Assembly: GCA_029582165.1 (NCBI GenBank)
Contig: CM055883.1
Location: forward strand, 22,904,001 to 22,968,000
Direction: 5' to 3'
Length of the DNA: 64,000 bases
DNA from: Portulaca oleracea
Lineage: Eukaryota > Streptophyta > Magnoliopsida > Caryophyllales > Portulacaceae
Below are positions 34,700 through 45,900 of the stretch, one piece after another; the first letter of the stretch is position 1, and each line of letters begins with the position of its first letter. The position numbers and the translations under genes are program-made. The notes beneath the pieces were generated by a model. That model was given only the letters and a program-made list of their open reading frames with translations, made no database searches and was not told the origin of the DNA.

Positions 34700-35044
34700 T
34701 AAAGCATTATACCTCGAAATGTAGTGTTCAAATAAGACCATCCCACTGGTACTGGAAGATAATGGGTCAACTGTAAATGTGTGTCCCTCGAGAACGGCAC
34801 AGAATCTAGGAGTTCAACAGCAACACTTGATCCAAAATGTGGTGCAACTTCGGGCATTTGACAATTCACCTCGTAAATCAGTAGGGTCCATAGTCTTGCC
34901 CATCACCATGAACTACATCACTCGAAATATAGAGTTTGTGGTGCTCGATATTCCATCTTCCTTTAACTTGCTACTTGGAAGACTATGGCTTCATGAGTGC
35001 AATGTTGTGGCCTCTACCTTAGTGGTTACCATCTCGGGCAACCA
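34700..35044 (+). pseudogene. Protease region of element C, interrupted by E
   Basis: Contains VLEDNGSTVNVCP (about 34750-34790), the Tat-type aspartic protease site with DNG in place of the DSG/DTG of other Ty3 elements, and LLLGRLWLHECNVVAST (about 34970-35020), the second conserved block. The frame then enters the LTR of E. Beyond E it resumes in the same frame as LTLSLTLSSRLWNSS from about 39311. Confidence 0.78.
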
Positions 35045-36009
35045 ATTTTGATGCATAATGGGACCAAGGGATGATCACATTACACACAATCTAAGGATCT
35101 TTAAAAACGAAGATAGGAATCTCCCTTCTCAAAGTTCAAAAGAACCAAAAATGGAATAGAAATGGATGAAAAGGATGGAAAGAACTATGAAAGATGATTA
35201 CCCAACGAATGGAAATGATGAACGAATGGTTGAACGGATGATGAATAATGTTTGAACGTCACTTTGATGAATGTTTGACGTTTGATTGAAGAACGAATGC
35301 ACCTTGAACAATCACAAGTCGTTTGATTCTTGAAAGAACACTCAAAGTTGGATGAATGTAGATGAACGTTTGAATGGATGAATGAATGAATGATAATGGC
35401 TTTGAAGATTCTTGGAGGATACAGCCACACCACCTTCAAGAGACCTTAAATTCCTTCCTATCACCACCAAGGACGCCAACCTTGGATAGAAGAAGGGGAT
35501 AGTTTCGTCCTCCCTCAAGAGAAACGAAGAGAAACTAGCACAAAGCTAGAGAAACAATACATCATGTGTTTGATTGTATTTGATATATGATTGAATGATG
35601 ATACAAGGAACCCTAAGGGGTCTATTTATACTAGTAGAGGCCTCCTTAGGCGTGTGGTATGAAAGAAATTACAACCATCTAGCTTACATCATCCTATACA
35701 CATGATTACATCATAAAGAAACAAATGAACTAAGCTAGATTACAAATGATGATAACTTGCTCAATACTTAACCAAATCTAAAGATTCTTGAACCATTGGA
35801 AAGCTCTTGGAATGTAGATTAATCCACTCTAGGACACCTTCCATGATAGCTTGATGGTTCTTGAGTTAAGGAGCAAATTACTTGAGTACCCTTGTAGATT
35901 TCTTCCGAAATAGTGAAATATGTGAGAGATGTGAGCTCTTCTTCCATGTAGGTGGGTCTTTGATGTTTCTCTAGTTGACCTTGATGTATATGGCCATCAA
36001 ATATACATC
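35045..36009 (-). repeat. 3' LTR of element E
   Basis: 965 bp. It lacks the 12-bp GAACGAATGATG duplication present near 38529 in the other copy. Confidence 0.92.
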
Positions 36010-36010
36010 A

Positions 36011-36020
36011 TACTCCCCTG
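36011..36020 (-). other. Polypurine tract of element E
   Basis: Minus strand CAGGGGAGTA immediately before the 3' LTR. Confidence 0.75.
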
Positions 36021-36059
36021 GTTGAAAAAGTTTGTCCTCAAACTTGGAGCATCACTCTC

Positions 36060-38066
36060 TTACTCGCCTTCTTCACAAAAATCACAAACTTTCTTCTTAA
36101 AGTCTTTGAAATCGTCATATATCCCTTTGATGAACTTCTTCATCTTTCTCCCAAGTAATCCATGGGCATCATAAGACTTGGATTCTTGAACTTTCTCCAT
36201 GAACGTAGAGATTCCATGAAGCTTCTTTGTTTCCAAGTCAAGCTTCACCACTTTTCCTTCATTATTTAGCATGAAACAACCTACTTTGACGGCTTTAGCT
36301 CTTTGGCTCCTTCGAATCGTTGGCTCTTCAACTATATGATTCAAGTTGATTTCTCTTGGGTGCACATGGAAGATACGCTTCATAGAAGAATTCAAAATTG
36401 GGTGCTTGCTTGGATCCGTTTTGTTTTCCTCCAAATTTGTAAGAGTAAGACTCTTATGCCTTTTATGCTCATGATCCACCTTCATAATCGACACAATATG
36501 GCTTTCTTCCTCCTTAGGCTGAGAAGATGGTGCTAGAGGTGTCAAAGTGATCTTCTTTTGATTGAGAGTGAAAGTATAAGTGTTGGATCTCCCATCATGC
36601 ATGACACTCCTATCAAATAACCATGGCCTTCTAAACAAAATATGACAAGTATCCATAGGAACAATATCACACCATAAGGAATCTTTATAATTCTTCCCAA
36701 TTGAAAGACTTACCAAGACCCTTTGATCCACACGAATGTCTTGGCCTTGGCTTAGCCAACGTACGGTATAAGGCGTGGGATGAGGGATATCTTCCAATTG
36801 CAACTTGTTGACCATTGTTGTAGAGGCCGCATTGGTGCAACTTCCTCCATCTATGATTAATGAGCACACTTTGCCATTGATAGTACAACGAGAGCGAAAG
36901 ATAGCCTCCCTTTGTACTTGGACATTCGACACATGAGGTACATCTGAGTCCCTTCTTACAACAAGTAACTCTCCTTCATCCGGCTCTTCTATACATTCCT
37001 CTTCCACACTTTCTTCCTCATTCACGTCAATAGTGCTAACTACTTCCTCTACATTCTTTCTTTCATTATACTCCGGTTCTACATACAAAGCACTTTGATA
37101 TTCTACCAAAGATACTATTCTCTTGTTTGGGCACTCTGAGGCATAATGACCTAACCCTTGACAACGAAAACACCTTCGTGGGGCTAGAGTTTTGGCTTCT
37201 TGGACGTGGGGTTTAGGGATGGATGGGGGCTGATTTTGTGGAGTTCTTTTTGTGGAGACTTGGGGGTTTTGTTGTGGCGTGTGAGGGAATGTAGAGTAGG
37301 ATGATTCTTGTGGAGTTGGGTATTTGTTTAGAGCTTCTTTTCCCTTATTTCTCCTTTGCCTTTTAACTTTAAGGGACAAAGAACTCAACTCATCCAAGGA
37401 TTTATAAGGTTGCAACTCAACAACATGTCTAATCCAATCATTAAGACCAAAAAGATAACGTACCAAAGTTTGTGGCTCGTCCTCTTTAAGATCACACCTC
37501 CAAAGCAAATGCTCAAATTCTTTGGTGTACTCCTCTACGCTTCTACCTCCTTGGACCAACTTTTGTAGCTTGTAGTAGTTGTCACGTAGGTAGCTAGGTG
37601 GTAAGAACTTCTCTTGAAGCTTCTTTTTCATTTTATCCCATGTACTCACCTTGTCCTTTCCTTTAGCTTCCCGCTTCTTTTGCAAGTTTGTCCACCAAAT
37701 ACTTGCATGTTTTCGTAACTTCAAGGCAACATACTTGACCTTCTTGTTATCATCCACGTCTTTGAGATCAAAGACTCTCTCCACGGTTTGCATCCAATCC
37801 AAGAAAACCTCCGGATCAAGATTTCCAACAAATTCGGGGATCTCTACTTTGAAGTCGTATCTCTCCTCCTTTGGGGAACGTCTTCTTGGAACATCCTCAT
37901 CACTATCATTGGTCTCACTTTCACCATGGGTCACTCTATGTTGTAGATGCATGTATTTCTTTAGTTGATCATTGAGATAAACGATTCGTTGCTTCATCGC
38001 TTCAACATCTTCTTGAGACGTTGTGGGAGACTTTGTAGGAGAACTTGAACCAGCCATTAGAACCAA
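36060..38066 (-). CDS. Gag-protease polyprotein of element E
   Basis: Intact frame of 668 residues starting MVLMAGSSSP (a second in-frame Met at residue 4 is a possible start). Residues 70-235 form a Retrotrans_gag domain (IPEFVGNLDPEVFLDWMQ, then WWTNLQ, then FLPPSYLRDNYYKLQ). A basic Gln/Pro-rich linker follows, then a CCHC knuckle CFRCQGLGHYASEC at 299-312. Residues 400-500 are an aspartic protease with LIIDGGSCTN as catalytic block (DGG rather than DSG) and ILFRRPWLFDR near 476-486, where relatives normally have LLGRPW. The C-terminal about 70 residues (KMKKFIKGIYDDFKDF) are unassigned. The protein ends 50 bp before the polypurine tract, so no pol was truncated recently at this locus. The protease type resembles chromovirus (Ty3) proteases more than Tat. 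Confidence 0.93.
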   Translation of the reverse strand: MVLMAGSSSPTKSPTTSQEDVEAMKQRIVYLNDQLKKYMHLQHRVTHGESETNDSDEDVPRRRSPKEERYDFKVEIPEFVGNLDPEVFLDWMQTVERVFDLKDVDDNKKVKYVALKLRKHASIWWTNLQKKREAKGKDKVSTWDKMKKKLQEKFLPPSYLRDNYYKLQKLVQGGRSVEEYTKEFEHLLWRCDLKEDEPQTLVRYLFGLNDWIRHVVELQPYKSLDELSSLSLKVKRQRRNKGKEALNKYPTPQESSYSTFPHTPQQNPQVSTKRTPQNQPPSIPKPHVQEAKTLAPRRCFRCQGLGHYASECPNKRIVSLVEYQSALYVEPEYNERKNVEEVVSTIDVNEEESVEEECIEEPDEGELLVVRRDSDVPHVSNVQVQREAIFRSRCTINGKVCSLIIDGGSCTNAASTTMVNKLQLEDIPHPTPYTVRWLSQGQDIRVDQRVLVSLSIGKNYKDSLWCDIVPMDTCHILFRRPWLFDRSVMHDGRSNTYTFTLNQKKITLTPLAPSSQPKEEESHIVSIMKVDHEHKRHKSLTLTNLEENKTDPSKHPILNSSMKRIFHVHPREINLNHIVEEPTIRRSQRAKAVKVGCFMLNNEGKVVKLDLETKKLHGISTFMEKVQESKSYDAHGLLGRKMKKFIKGIYDDFKDFKKKVCDFCEEGE

Positions 38067-38318
38067 TCTTGCAACAAAAAGATCACAAGAAACTCATGGT
38101 TGTGGGTTAGCACATAAGGGACGAGAGGTAGGATGTGTTTGGGTTGATTGTGTTTGGGTTTGTGGGGTTCTTTGTGGAGCTAATGGTTCTTTATGAGTTC
38201 TTGATGAGTTCTTGGAAGAACTTATGGGTGCCGTGAAGTGTAGGGATGGTGGGGGATGAATTTGTGATAGAAAGATGGGTAAAAGATGGTTCAAGAACTA
38301 AGAGAATCAAACTCCTAA

Positions 38319-38330
38319 GCTCTGATACCA
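38319..38330 (-). other. Primer binding site of element E
   Basis: Minus strand TGGTATCAGAGC directly at the LTR end. Confidence 0.88.
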
Positions 38331-39306
38331 ATTTTGATGCATAATGGGACCAAGGGATGATCACATTACACACAATCTAAGGATCTTTAAAAACGAAGAT
38401 AGGAATCTCCCTTCTCAAAGTTCAAAAGAACCAAAAATGGAATAGAAATGGATGAAAAGGATGGAAAGAACTATGAAAGATGATTACCCAACGAATGGAA
38501 ATGATGAACGAATGGTTGAACGGATGATGAACGAATGATGAATAATGTTTGAACGTCACTTTGATGAATGTTTGGCGTTTGATTGAAGAACGAATGCACC
38601 TTGAACAATCACAAGTCGTTTGATTCTTGAAAGAACACTCAAAGTTGGATGAATGTAGATGAACGTTTGAATGGATGAATGAATGAATGATAATGGCTTT
38701 GAAGATTCTTGGAGGATACAGCCACACCACCTTCAAGAGACCTTAAATTCCTTCCTATCACCACCAAGGACGCCAACCTTGGATAGAAGAAGGGGATAGT
38801 TTCGTCCTCCCTCAAGAGAAACGAAGAGAAACTAGCACAAAGCTAGAGAAACAACACATCATGTGTTTGATTGTATTTGATATATGATTGAATGATGATA
38901 CAAGGCACCCTAAGGGGTCTATTTATACTAGTAGAGGCCCCCTTAGGCGTGTGGTATGAATGAAATTACAACCATCTAGCTTACATCATCCTATACACAT
39001 GGTTACATCATAAAGAAACAAATGAACTAAGCTAGATTACAAATGATGATAACTTGCTCAATACTTAACCAAATCTAAAGATTCTTGAACCATTGGAAAG
39101 CTCTTGGAATGTAGATTAATCCACTCTAGGACACCTTCCATGATAGCTTGATGGTTCTTGAGTTAAGGAGCAAATTACTTGAGTACCCTTGTAGATTTCT
39201 TCCGAAATAGTGAAATATGTGAGAGATGTGAGCTCTTCTTCCATGTAGGTGGGTATTTGATGTTTCTCTAGTTGACCTTGATGTATATGGCTATCAAATA
39301 TACATC
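38331..39306 (-). repeat. 5' LTR of element E
   Basis: 976 bp, nearly identical to 35045-36009. It is rich in GAACGAATG and GGATGAATG repeats in one third of its length and carries CTATTTATA (minus TATAAATAG) near 38922. Confidence 0.92.
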
Positions 39307-39310
39307 ACCA

Positions 39311-41226
39311 GTTAACGTTGTCTTTAACCTTAAGCAGTCGGCTTTGGAATAGCTCTACTTATGAGGAGTTACAGAATTTTGAAATGGTGGTGGTATTGAG
39401 CAAGGATGAGGTCCCATTCGACTTTGATCCAAACGCAAACCCCAAAGTTCATTCTATCCTTAAGAGGCAAGGGTATTTTCCAGGAATGCCTCTAGGAAAG
39501 AATCCGAAGAACCAACTATCTCGCAAGTTGAAGACCTTCAAGCCCAAATGTAGATTCGGTTTGGGATATAAACCAACAGAAAAGTAGGTCAAGTTCATGG
39601 AGATAGGCATAACTGAATAAAAAAGGATGGAAAATCCTCCAACACTGTATCAAGTAAAGCCATACCTATGTACTTTGAATGGATAATTCTTAAGGGAAGG
39701 AGATTATTTCCCTTACTATGGCTTCCGTGAACCATTCTACCAGAAAGATCAAGGGGTACAAGTAGTTGGCCTAGAGATATTCAAGGATTGTTCCACTAAT
39801 GTTGTAATTGTTTTTGTCCTCTCCCGGGACAAATAACCACCATTAGAATGGACTAACTTCGCCAGAAGCAGTGTATTTGGCATGCTGTTCGGGCAGGAAG
39901 TTGCCTAGAAGAAGACTCAGACTGATGTTGTTATCGTTGCGTTGTTCAATCCAGGATTCAATCCGAGTGACATGATCTCTGAAGATAGAGGATGTAATGC
40001 AGTCACTTGGGTCGATGCTTGAGAAAATCGTTTTACTTTGTCCATTGGGGAGCATGTTCCTAAGGTCATAGAGCCGGATCCTAATGGTTCTGAGTCAGTC
40101 GGGGCTAACCCAAAGTCAACTGGTGATGTACTCCTTTCCGTATTCAATAAAATGAACATTTCTGCTAACTCTGATTCTCTTCCCTCTCCCCCTTACTGAA
40201 CCCTTAAAAGAAACTTCAGATGAACCCGAGCATAAAATGGCAGTAATAGAGGGCACCATCAGTATAAATGTAGGAACAGATGAACGGCCTCGAGAGCTCA
40301 AGCTGGGCAACTCTTTGTCAATAAGGGAGCAAGTAGCCTTCGTTGAACTTCTTAAAGAGTTCGTTGATGTATTCGCTTGGTCTTATGAGGATATGTCGGG
40401 AATCGATAGGGATATCACAGAGCACACCAAAACACTACTCCCTGCTGCTAAGCCGGTACGACAAAAGGCTAGGAGGATTAAGTCGAAATGGGCTAAGACG
40501 ATTGAGGAAGAGGTGATAAAACAGCTCAAAATTTATCAAAGTAGTACAATACCTTGAGTGGATAGTCAACATTGTCCCGGTGCCCAGAAAAGATGGGAAG
40601 GTGCGCATGTGTGTAGATTTTAGAGACTTCAACAAAGTTAGTCCCAAGGATAGTTTCCCTTTACATCACATCGATGTACTAGTGGATAACACTTGCGGAC
40701 ATGAGCTTTTATCCTTTATGGATGGATATGATGGTTACAATCAGATAAAAATGGTCGAGGAAGATATGGAGAAAACATCATTCACTACACTTTGGGGAAC
40801 GTACTATTATGTGGTCATGTCATTCGGCCTAAAAAACGCAGGTGCAATGTATCAAAAGACTGCTAATACCCTACTTCATGATATGATGCATAAAGAAGTG
40901 GAGGTTTATGTGGATTATATGATTGCTAAGTCCAAGACAAGAGAAGAACACATTGTTAACCTCCATAAGTTCTTCCTTCGACTACGCAAGTACAAAATGT
41001 GACTCAACCCCGCAAAATGTACTTATGGAGTTACCTCGTGAAAGCTTTTGGGCTATGTAGTCACCAGCGAGGAATAGAAGTAGATCCCTTTAAAATAAAG
41101 GCAATCCAAGAATTGAAACCGCCAAGGACAGAGAAGGAAATTAGAGGTTTCCTAGGGCGGGTACAATACATCAGCAGGTTCATCTCTAAGCTCACCATAA
41201 CGTGTGAACCCATGTCAAGAAATTGA
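39311..41226 (+). pseudogene. Protease/RT linker and reverse transcriptase of element C
   Basis: 39318-39587 has LKRQGYFPGMPLGKNPKNQL and FGLGYKPT, the G-patch-like linker of Tat pol. RT proper begins near 40330. Conserved blocks: AKPVRQKARRI (about 40448), VPVPRKDGKVRMCVDFRDFN (about 40576-40632), SFMDGYDGYNQI (40709-40746), FGLKNAGAMYQK (40824-40860) and the catalytic box, which reads VYVDYMIAKS at 40904-40933. The expected YVDD is YVDY, removing a metal-binding Asp. Stops lie at 40557 and 41001, and there is a frameshift after 41026. RT is dead in this copy. Confidence 0.85.
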
Positions 41227-42194
41227 ATAAAGGAAGCAAAATAGAATGGGATGAGAAGTGTCAGGCAGCTTTTAACAAGATCAAGGAATACCTACAATAT
41301 CCCACGATGCTTGTGCCTCCAGTACCGGATGAGCCTATCCTCCTCTACCTTACAGTGATAGACTCTGTAATAGGGGCGATGATGGCACAAAAGGTAAAAG
41401 GACGGGAAAGCGTCATCTATTACTTGAGCAAGAAATTCTTGGAATATGAAAGTTGGTATGGTAACATAGAAAAGATGGCACTTACCTTGGTATGGGCCAC
41501 TAAGAAATTAAGGCATTACATGCTTCCCCATACAGTATACACGTCGTGGTCGAAAGCAATCCAATCAAGTTCATCATGGAACAACCCACCATCAACAACC
41601 TCATTGCTCGATGGGTTGTAATGCTTTCTGAATTCAATCTTAAGTACCCACCCCAGAAATCCATCAAGGGTAGGGTCGTATGAGACTTCCTCGCTGCGTC
41701 ACCATCACAGGAACCCCCAAGCACTAACTTGGAATTCCCAAATGAAGATATTTTCCTCATCGATAAAGTCACATGGGAAATGTACTTTGATGGAGCGTCC
41801 AACCAAATGGAATGTGAAGTAGGAGCCCTATCGATCTCACGGAAGAAGCAGATATTCCAATATCCGTAAAGCTAGACTTGCCACCAATAGCGTCGAGGAA
41901 TACGAAGCGTACATCATCAGGTTGTAGGCTGCCTTGTCCATAAGCATTCGACATCTCAAGGTGTTCGAAGATTCAAGCCTTATCATTAACCAGGCCAAGA
42001 ATGCATGGAAAATAAGGAATGAATACCTTGTGGCCTACCAACAGAAGCTTCTGAGATTTGTTGGTCGATTTGAGCACATCGATCTTCAGTATTTGTCACG
42101 GGATAACAATGAGCTGGAAGATGCCTTGGCTAAGTTGTCCTCAATGATATCTATCCCGCCAGGCATATTCCAAATTCATGTAACAGTAGAGTGA
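41223..42194 (+). pseudogene. Dual RNase H region of element C
   Basis: The first domain (41223-41640) has EWDEKCQAAFNKIK, then SVIYYLSKKFLEYE and YGNIEKMALTLVWATKKLRHYM, the Ty3 RNase H. After a linker with a stop, WEMYFDGASNQ at 41777-41809 starts a second RNase H, followed by FEDSSLIINQ (41964-41993), IRNEYLVAYQQK and DNNELEDALAKL (42103-42138). A second, archaeal-type RNase H is a hallmark of the Tat lineage. A frameshift separates the two halves of this second domain. Confidence 0.8.
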
Positions 42195-42210
42195 CAACCT
42201 GAAGCAGAAT

Positions 42211-42454
42211 ATGTTTGCACCACCAACATACAAGGGGCTAATTCTGAGGCATGGTTCTATGGCATTTACAATTACTTGCATTAACTTATTGTGCATAGAT
42301 CCATGTTTGCACCACCAACATACAAGGGGAGTATCCAACCGAGATGGATGCCCGAGGATCATGAGCGATAAGATCCATGGCAGCACAATACTACCTTATC
42401 CACAATCGGTTGTAAAAGAAATCAAGCACTTGCATTAAGTTATTGTGCATAGAT
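42211..42454 (+). repeat. Short direct duplications in element C pol
   Basis: TTTGCACCACCAACATACAA occurs near 42211 and 42304; ACTTGCATTAASTTATTGTGC occurs near 42275 and 42428. They fall between RNase H and integrase and suggest local rearrangement. Confidence 0.7.
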
Positions 42455-42539
42455 GCTAAAGGCGCAGGAGAGGTCATGACGTCCATACATGGAGGAGATT
42501 GTGGTCCACATATGAATGGGTGAATGTTGGCTTAGAAAA

Positions 42540-42962
42540 TCCAACGAGTCGGTTCTTATTGGACCACCATGGAAGCTGATTGCTTGGAGTTTGTCCAAAA
42601 ATGTCATAAATGCCAAGAATATGCCAATCTACAACATCAACCTTCGTCATACCTAACTACCCTAACAATGCCATGGCCATTTTCAATTTGGGGCATTGAT
42701 ATCATTGGCGAAATCCATCCCACGGACACAGGAGGTCACGAGTACATATTGGTCGCCATAGATTACTTCACCAAATGAGTGGTCACATCCAAACACGTGG
42801 CGAAATTCATTCTCCGGAATATCATCTACATATATGGGGTATGTCATGAGATTATTAGTGATAATGGAAGCCACTTTCGGAAGAAGGTAGAAACACTACT
42901 TGCCAAGTATCACATTCAATATCATCGATCCTCACCTTATCGGCCTCAAGCCAATGGCGCGG
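42540..42962 (+). pseudogene. Integrase of element C, N-terminal part
   Basis: Contains the CHKC-type zinc segment (CLEFVQKCHKCQEYAN, about 42584-42631), the first catalytic Asp in FSIWGIDIIGEI (42680-42715) and the second in SDNGSHF (42859-42880). It ends at PYRPQANGAV, where element D is inserted. The third catalytic residue, Glu, follows at 56830-56832. One stop (42777) breaks the frame. Confidence 0.85.
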
Positions 42963-45900
42963 TGTAGACACCAGATTTTGTACCGGGACAAGTGAACAAA
43001 TCAAGCATAACAAGAAAAGAGGCTAGCATGAAAGAAAATCCAATGGGCCTTCCTCAATCAAAAGCTATCGGGCCAACCTACTACAAAAAAGCCTTCATTT
43101 TCCACCCTTTCCACATACATATGCCCACCATTTCGAATCCCATTTTTTTTATAAGTCTTGTTGGCCCTATTTCTTTTGACGAGAGTAAAGTACGCATCAT
43201 AAGCTTTCCAATGCCTTTTGAATTGCCTCAATCGGAGTCCGGATGAAAGAGTTATGGTCGTTCGAAGTTGCACTTAGCAATTTCAAAACCCACGCGGGTC
43301 TTAATAATTCTCAAGCCCAGAAATCTGGCCCAGTAAGCAGATCCGGGGCAGTACTTGGAACAAAACCCGCACGTGTTTTAATCAAGGTAGGCGGCCTAGA
43401 AACAGAACCAGCCCAATGCGCGCCCCGACCCAGCTACTTCAAAACCCGCGCGGGTTATCTACTGGCCAAATTAAACCGCATCGTTTTGCTCCGTCCACGT
43501 CACCGATCCGTGTGCGGGAAATATAAAACCCGTGCGGGTTTTATCTTCAGAATCCGGCGCCAAAAATCTTGATCATCCCCATGATATTAGCCCATGTGCA
43601 TTTGACTTTGCCCTTGACTTGGATGATACGTGATTGCATGGGGATGGAGGGCATGATCCAAGGGATGTGTCCCCTCCATTTCCCTCCTAAACACCACCCT
43701 AATCACCTATAAATACCCCCCTCCATTCCATTCATTTTCACCAACTAACACCATTATTCTACCCTCATTTCATCAACAATCATCCCTTATTCTACAAAAT
43801 TTCCATCACCCCCTTAAAATTCTCTCATTCATAATCACTCTCTAAACCTCTCCTAATCACTTTTGTCGCATCCATATCATCACCATAATACCATTTCCTA
43901 AACCACTTCTATCTTTCCATCAAAGTCCAAGGTCAAGGCAAAGTCAAGAGTTTCAACCGGCGCATTCGAGCTCCTAAAATCAAAAGAGGTTCGCTTTATT
44001 GCTTTCTTTATTATCGTTGTTTAATCATGTAATTTGTACGTTAATTCATTTACTTGTGCATATTTTGTAAATCAAAAACCTCATTTTATATTGTATGATG
44101 ATGAATATAATTTCGCGAAATTAATTAAACTTCTCCCCGCTCTTTTTCATTTTAATGTCGATTTTGGTAGAGTCTGTTTTCTAACAGGCGAATTCGAGAG
44201 TTCTTATAATTCTCGAATTCGTAACCTTACCCCAGAACTTAGAATCGGGTTTCGTAGACTGGAGTTATTTTTATTATTTTTAAGGTTTGTCAGTTTCCTT
44301 AAATCGACTGGCGACTCTTAATTCTCTTTATAACCCGTTTAATTATTTTAAACATACTAATTTACACCAAAATATTTTAAAAAATGATTTAGTATTTTCC
44401 ATACACTAATCCAAGGCTAAAACCGAGAGAAAATGGGCCAGAAATTGATAAAACCCCCGTGGGTTTTATCAGTTTTAGTCCATATTCTCTGGCCCAGAGA
44501 AAGGCACGGTCCAGCCTGTAACAACCCGCCCTAAACCATTCTTATTTAAATCTCTTAATTGTATTCATTAACTAATTTGTGCCTAAAATTTTCTTTTTCT
44601 TTTTAACCCAGTGTGTGTTTTGCAGGACTTGAACAGTGCAACGATCATCCATGGTTTAGTTCAATTTTCTTTTTACAAGAAATCTCTACCGATAAATTTT
44701 TATGATGATTTCCGATCGTATCTGAATTCTTTTACCGAGACCTACATTTCAGGTCTTTCTTTATTTGAATTAATTTAAGGTTATAATTATGAGAAATTTC
44801 ATGGAGGAGTATGGATACATTTATTTGGGTTCCAATAATATTTTTACGGTTTAAGAAATTTCGGCAAGTTGGGTTTAAGGAGATATAAGTGTAAGGAGGG
44901 AGATTAATTGATGAAATTATGGGTCAACTAAACCCATTTCAGCAGGCCCAACTGAAAGGAGGAGGCAATGGCATGGGCCTATGACTATATATGTGCATTG
45001 GGTTGATGAAATTAAATCAATTTTGGCTCCAATTCAAATACAACTCCCATCTCTCACACTTCCTCACATACTCCCTCTGCCCTTTTGCCGTCTCTGCCCG
45101 ACCACGCTCCTGCCACCTCTGCCCAGCCAGCACGCCGCCCCTATGCTTGCCGGCGGTCACCTCCGGCGGACGTCACAACCGTATCATCACCCTTCGCCAT
45201 CTTCTTCTTCTTCTTCTCCATTCTTTTGTGTGGTAACTCCCTCTATCTTCTACTCTCCCTCTTTCAAGTATAACACATGATTATAATTTGATTTTAGGAG
45301 TGTTTTTATGTTTTTACAGAAGGTTAATCAAGTATTACTTGAGTTCAAGTAGTGGTGATTGAAGGTATAAGATTACTAGATGAGGAATTGGGTAAGTGTA
45401 GGTGAATTTTGTGTTTTTATGTATGAATAAGTATGATTGATGTTAAAATCTGAACATGCATGATGATTTGGTATTGTAATTCCCTGTGAAAGAGTGGGAT
45501 TATAATTAAGTATGGATGCATGAACTTAGAGTAGGTTTGGAGTAGCAAAAAAATTGAGTTTTATGAAATTTTGATGTTGATTATGTGAAGGAATTCACTT
45601 GGGAATTAAATTGGGTTTAAATTATGTATTGCATGTGGATTTTAGGGCCATGGATGGGTGTAATCTGAAGGTTTAATTCTGCAAAAATGATGTTCACGCT
45701 TAAGAGGTGTACTTAGGGTGTGATTAGTATGAGTTAGTCAAGTACAACTTACATGCAAAGCTGAATTAATGATCTAGGATGCTCTGGTGGTAGTCTGATT
45801 TTCCCAGAGGGTGTAAGATATGATTTTGACCCAGACTTTTTCATAAAATGGTAGCCTAAGATATTAGCTAACCACCGGCTTTTGAATTTCGGGATTCCGA

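Larger units (their letters stand above)
35045..39306 (-). mobile_element. Element E: young gag-protease-only LTR retrotransposon
   Basis: Minus-strand element of 4.26 kb. LTRs are 38331-39306 (5') and 35045-36009 (3'); by eye they differ by eight substitutions and one 12-bp gap, under 1%. Primer site TGGTATCAGAGC (38319-38330) is initiator tRNA-Met type and a polypurine tract is at 36011-36020. Flanks are ACCA at 35041-35044 and 39307-39310, a 4-bp repeat, and joining the flanks restores the C reading frame. The only large frame is an intact 668-residue gag-protease. RT, RNase H and integrase are absent, so it must be moved by another element. Confidence 0.93.

Noticed and set aside
37356..37968. 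Plus-strand frames opposite the E gag gene
   Set aside because: Shadows of the intact minus-strand gag-protease frame.
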